A stretch of DNA of 18,197 bases, from the NCBI GenBank assembly GCA_017116025.1, contig JAFITR010000011.1, forward strand, positions 1 to 18,197, written 5' to 3'. Made by a program: the position numbers and the translations under genes. Positions 15,281 through 18,197 of the stretch are shown piece by piece. The stretch's first letter is position 1. Each line of letters opens with the position of its first letter. Source of the DNA: Simkania negevensis (lineage in GTDB: Bacteria; Chlamydiota; Chlamydiia; Chlamydiales; JAFITR01). The notes under the pieces were generated by a model. The model was not told the DNA's origin and made no database searches. It saw nothing but the letters and a program-made list of their open reading frames with translations.

Positions 15281-15338
15281 CTATCCTGTTTATATTTTCC
15301 TATCTTGCTTATCTTGTCCCTTTTCGTGGCTAATAAAC
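15281..15338 (+). repeat. 9-nt unit repeat plus second TTCGTGGCTAATAAAC copy
   Basis: ATCTTGCTT and ATCTTGTCC (15302-15319) are adjacent 9-nt units, preceded by CTATCCTGTTT (15281-15291). CTATCCTGT is also found in the hairpin at the end of the window (18156-18164). Positions 15323-15338 are identical to 31-46. The element ends 4 bp before the glycosyltransferase ATG, so it forms that gene's immediate upstream region. Confidence 0.6.
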
Positions 15339-15342
15339 AGTT

Positions 15343-16350
15343 ATGATGTCCGACGACTTTCTCAATTTGGCCTCTGCCTGTCGCATCGCTGTTGTTCGCC
15401 GCAACCAGCTGGGCGACCTTCTAATGACAGTTCCTTTGCTGCACTGTCTCAAAGAGCGAGCAAAAAACGCCTCTCTTACCCTTTTTGTTGACGAGGCCAA
15501 CGCCCTCCTTCTCCCCTATATCGGCTTAGCAGATTCTGTCGTTGTTTTTTCTAGAAAGGGAAATCGCTACTTAAACGTACTTATTGCTGGCTATAAGAGT
15601 AGGAAAGAGCACTTTGATCTTGCCATCTCTGCCAAAGCGTCACCGATGAAGCTGATGAACCTCTTCCTTTTTGCTACACGAGCAAAAAAACGCATTGCGT
15701 ATGCGGGAGGTTTTTGGTCCGACTGCTTTCTTAACGCCCCCGTTCTCTATGACGAGGATGTTACTCGTAACCAGCATCAGGCATTGAAAATGGTTCAGCT
15801 TATTGATTCGTCCATTAAAGAGGTGCCCGAAAAGTGGTATCCTCGGATTAGCTTGCCTGCTGATCTGATCGAGCGTTGCAAGATTAATTCTTTGAACACA
15901 TTGCCACTACCGGGCCCTCTCTTGCTCGTTTCTGTCTCTAACCACCGTGCAGCCTCAACGCCGTCAAACAATTACTATGCCGGCGTTCTCAATGCTCTCT
16001 ACAAAGAGGCTCCATTCCGTACAGTGATCTCTTGCCAAAGCAAAGATCTAGAACGTGCCAAGGCGCTCTCCTCAAAACTCTCATCGCCATCGATCCCAAT
16101 TGCAACGCCCTCTCTCGAATCGTTCCTCGTTCTACTTCACCATGTCGATGTTGTCTTCTCTGGTGATGGCGGGACGATGCACATGGCCGCAGCGCTTAAT
16201 AAACCACAGCTTGTTCTTTTTGGTATTACACGTACCGAAGAGTGGCGGCCGCTATCCTCTTGCGCCGTATGCCTTCAACATCCAGAAGACGTGAACTTCA
16301 TCCCGCAGCAAGAAGCGCTTGCTGCCTTACGTTCTGTAAATGTTTTTTAG
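15343..16350 (+). CDS. Glycosyltransferase family 9 (heptosyltransferase-like)
   Basis: GT9 enzymes such as WaaC/WaaF/WaaQ add sugars, usually heptose from ADP-heptose, to the inner core of lipopolysaccharide at the inner face of the cytoplasmic membrane. The 335-aa length is typical. The N-terminal domain starts with IAVVRRNQLGDLLMTVP (15-31), holding the GD motif with the likely catalytic aspartate D25. The C-terminal domain has FSGDGGTMHMAAALNKP (272-288), the sugar-nucleotide-binding block, then VLFG and EEWRPLS. Two adjacent ATG codons (15343, 15346) are both possible. No Shine-Dalgarno site is present because a repeat sits directly upstream. Donor and acceptor are unknown; the classical chlamydial lipooligosaccharide core lacks heptose, so another sugar or a Parachlamydiales-specific core is possible. 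Confidence 0.88.
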   Translation: MMSDDFLNLASACRIAVVRRNQLGDLLMTVPLLHCLKERAKNASLTLFVDEANALLLPYIGLADSVVVFSRKGNRYLNVLIAGYKSRKEHFDLAISAKASPMKLMNLFLFATRAKKRIAYAGGFWSDCFLNAPVLYDEDVTRNQHQALKMVQLIDSSIKEVPEKWYPRISLPADLIERCKINSLNTLPLPGPLLLVSVSNHRAASTPSNNYYAGVLNALYKEAPFRTVISCQSKDLERAKALSSKLSSPSIPIATPSLESFLVLLHHVDVVFSGDGGTMHMAAALNKPQLVLFGITRTEEWRPLSSCAVCLQHPEDVNFIPQQEALAALRSVNVF

Positions 16351-16371
16351 TACACAAAGAAATTATTTTAC

Positions 16372-16400
16372 TTGGCTATTTGACTTTTTTTCTGTATACT
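16372..16400 (+). promoter_or_regulatory. Probable promoter of the ATP/ADP translocase gene
   Basis: TTGGCT (16372-16377), a 17-nt T-rich spacer and TATACT (16395-16400) match four and five of six consensus bases. The start of transcription would be near 16407, with an untranslated leader of about 89 nt. A closer TTGACT at 16380 has only 9 nt to the same -10 and does not fit. Confidence 0.5.
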
Positions 16401-16495
16401 TACTCCCTTTTTGACGGCAATTCAGAAATACTGGAAGTTGCGGTGTCAAGGTAGATCATAAACTGTAACAAACTAAGTAGAGAGGCATTTTTTCT

Positions 16496-18088
16496 ATGTC
16501 AACAGTGAAGAAGGAGTCTTCTGAGAAAGATTTTGGGAAGTTTCGTTCGTTTTTTTGGCCGGTTCACGGTTTCGAGTTGAAGAAACTTCTTCCTATGTTT
16601 TTTATGTTTTTCTTTATCTCTTTTAACTACACGATTTTGCGCGATACGAAGGACGCTCTTCTTATTACGGCGAAGGGATCCGGAGCAGAGGTGATTCCTT
16701 TTGTCAAGTTTTGGCTTGTACTACCTGCGGCCGTTATATTCATGATTGTTTTTGCCAAGTTAAGCAATGTCTTAAGCAAGAAGAAGCTGTTTTATGTGGT
16801 CATTGTACCGTTTCTTCTCTTCTTTGCTTTGTTCCCTATTGCGATCTATCCCTTCCGTGACATGTTACACCCAACGGATTTCGCTGATTATATGCAATCG
16901 ATATTGCCAGCAGGGTTTAACGGTCTTATTGCTCTTTTACGCAACTGGACATTCGCTGCTTTTTACGTTTTAGCAGAGCTATGGGGCAGTGTGATGCTCT
17001 CGTTGATGTTCTGGGGCTTTGCCAACGAGATCACCCGTGTGGGTGAAGCGAAGAGGTTCTATTCATTGTTTGGTTTAGGGGCCAATCTTGCCCTTCTTGT
17101 AGCAGGACCTGCTGTTTATCTGGCATCGAAGGCGCGAGCCAACTTGCCTGAGGGAGTTGATGGCTGGGGTGTTTCGCTGAGCTATCTGATGACGATGGTG
17201 ATCATTTCTGGTATCGGCGTGATGGTTTTGTACTGGTGGATCAACAAATATGTATTGACTGATACCCGCCACTACAATCCTGGTGATGTGAGAAAGAAGA
17301 AGGCTAAGGTAAAGCTGACGATGAAAGAGAGCTTCCTCTTCCTGGTGCGCTCCAAGTATATGGGTTGTCTGGCGATTATTGTCATTGCGTATGGTGTATC
17401 GATTAATATCATCGAAGTCACTTGGAAAGGGCAGCTGAAGCAGCTCTATCCAAACGCGAACGACTATAGCGCTTTCATGGGTATCTACTCCACTCTCATC
17501 GGAATAACGACAGTATTGATGATGCTCTTTGTTGGCGGTAACGTGATCCGTCGCTTCGGTTGGACAAAGGCCGCTCTCTTTACCCCTGTTATTCTTCTTG
17601 TGACAGGTCTTGGTTTTTTTGCCTTGATCATCTACAACAACTACATCGATACATCGCTCCTCATTTTAGGTATGACGCCTCTCTTCTTAACGGTGATCAT
17701 CGGTACGGTCCAAAACATCATGAGTAAATCGTCGAAGTACTCCCTCTTCGATCCGACAAAAGAGATGTCCTATATCCCTCTTGACCAAGATCAGAAAGTG
17801 AAAGGTAAGGCGGCGATTGACGTCGTTGCTGCTCGCCTCGGCAAGTCTGGCGGCTCTCTTATCCAGCAAGGGCTGATCATTGGCCTCGGTACGTTGTCGG
17901 CGATCACACCCTACGTTGCGGTGATTCTGATGGTGATTATCGCCATATGGATTGTCGCTTCCCGTTCCCTTGGGAAACAGTTCAACGTTCTTATCGTTGA
18001 AACAGAGCGAGAAGAAGCAACAAGAGAAGCTGCTATTCAAGTTTCTGAAGAAGAGGCAAAAGCAGAAGAGAGAGCACAAGCTTCATAA
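16496..18088 (+). CDS. ntt1: ATP/ADP translocase (Tlc/NTT family nucleotide transporter)
   Basis: This inner-membrane antiporter imports host ATP in exchange for bacterial ADP, the energy-parasitism transporter of chlamydiae, rickettsiae and plastids (named npt1, tlcA or ntt1). The 530-aa protein has about 11-12 hydrophobic segments between residues 30 and 490. Family blocks are seen in order: NYTILRDTKDALL with K52, FWGFANEITRVGEAKRFY with E178 and E184, NIIEVTWKGQLKQLYP with E307, and KVKGKAAIDVVAARLGKSGG with K436/K438. They plausibly include the Lys/Glu/Glu/Lys charges essential in plant NTTs. The acidic, Ala/Glu-rich C-terminal tail (about 501-530) is cytoplasmic. The blocks best resemble the ATP/ADP exchanger rather than broader nucleotide or NAD paralogues, but substrate type needs alignment. 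AGAGG at 16481-16485 is a distant (10 nt) Shine-Dalgarno candidate. Confidence 0.95.
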   Translation: MSTVKKESSEKDFGKFRSFFWPVHGFELKKLLPMFFMFFFISFNYTILRDTKDALLITAKGSGAEVIPFVKFWLVLPAAVIFMIVFAKLSNVLSKKKLFYVVIVPFLLFFALFPIAIYPFRDMLHPTDFADYMQSILPAGFNGLIALLRNWTFAAFYVLAELWGSVMLSLMFWGFANEITRVGEAKRFYSLFGLGANLALLVAGPAVYLASKARANLPEGVDGWGVSLSYLMTMVIISGIGVMVLYWWINKYVLTDTRHYNPGDVRKKKAKVKLTMKESFLFLVRSKYMGCLAIIVIAYGVSINIIEVTWKGQLKQLYPNANDYSAFMGIYSTLIGITTVLMMLFVGGNVIRRFGWTKAALFTPVILLVTGLGFFALIIYNNYIDTSLLILGMTPLFLTVIIGTVQNIMSKSSKYSLFDPTKEMSYIPLDQDQKVKGKAAIDVVAARLGKSGGSLIQQGLIIGLGTLSAITPYVAVILMVIIAIWIVASRSLGKQFNVLIVETEREEATREAAIQVSEEEAKAEERAQAS

Positions 18089-18114
18089 GTTTCATAAGCA
18101 ACAGAAGTAACAAG

Positions 18115-18186
18115 ATAGACAAGATCGTCAAGATTCACAGGATAGCTACTTATACCTATCCTGTGAATCTTGGCGATCTTGTTTAT
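18115..18186. terminator. Long hairpin after the translocase gene, terminator or repeat element
   Basis: Positions 18115-18145 and 18156-18186 form a stem of 31 pairs, including two G-T pairs, around a 10-nt loop, starting 27 nt after the translocase stop. The left arm is built of 9-nt units: CAAGATAGA, CAAGATCGT, CAAGATTCA, CAGGATAGC (18111-18146). Only a weak T-rich end (TTGTTTT) follows after several bases, so it may stop transcription without being a classical rho-independent terminator. Its sequence links it to the repeats at 15281-15320. Confidence 0.65.
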
Positions 18187-18197
18187 AGAATTGTTTT

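Noticed and set aside
16380..16400. TTGACT followed by TATACT as a consensus promoter
   Set aside because: The spacing is only 9 nt; TTGGCT at 16372 gives the correct 17-nt spacing to the same -10.

Overview
The window most likely comes from an environmental chlamydia (order Parachlamydiales: the Parachlamydia, Waddlia, Criblamydia and Simkania side of the phylum). The strongest sign is a full-length ATP/ADP translocase of the Tlc/NTT family (16496-18088), a hallmark of obligate intracellular bacteria. It occurs with aconitase, an intact glycine decarboxylase and a large NAD-dependent glutamate dehydrogenase. This mix fits amoeba-associated chlamydiae, which keep a complete TCA cycle, better than the reduced Chlamydiaceae. 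The genus cannot be fixed from the sequence alone.

Layout. 102-3173 (+) is the large NAD-glutamate dehydrogenase. It meets tail to tail, with a 17-bp overlap, a minus-strand two-gene operon: a VIT1/CCC1-like membrane protein (5182-6030) followed 6 bp later by a P1B-4-type metal ATPase (3157-5175), probably an iron/cobalt handling unit. 6031-6370 has no gene; it holds a long inverted repeat built of 9-nt units and a clear promoter. That promoter serves a RelE/ParE-type toxin-antitoxin pair (6371-6887). gcvP (6904-9759) and aconitase (9794-11728) follow closely on the same strand.

11729-15342 is an accessory island. It starts with a decayed IS481-type transposase fragment and carries two minus-strand genes with overlapping stop and start codons: an unrecognised protein, and a protein with a LicD-like nucleotidyltransferase domain and an effector-like N-terminus. 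It ends with a MITE-like palindromic element and further 9-nt repeats. After the island come a GT9 glycosyltransferase (15343-16350, lipooligosaccharide type) and the ATP/ADP translocase, which is followed at the window edge by a 31-bp hairpin.

Functional reading. The core genes cover nitrogen/carbon exchange (glutamate to 2-oxoglutarate, glycine cleavage, aconitase) and host energy import. The accessory material consists of a toxin-antitoxin pair, effector candidates and several intergenic repeat elements. The most unusual points are the shared 9-nt period of repeats in otherwise unrelated intergenic sites, the LicD/unknown gene pair beside a transposase relic, and the pairing of a P1B-4 ATPase with a VIT-like protein.
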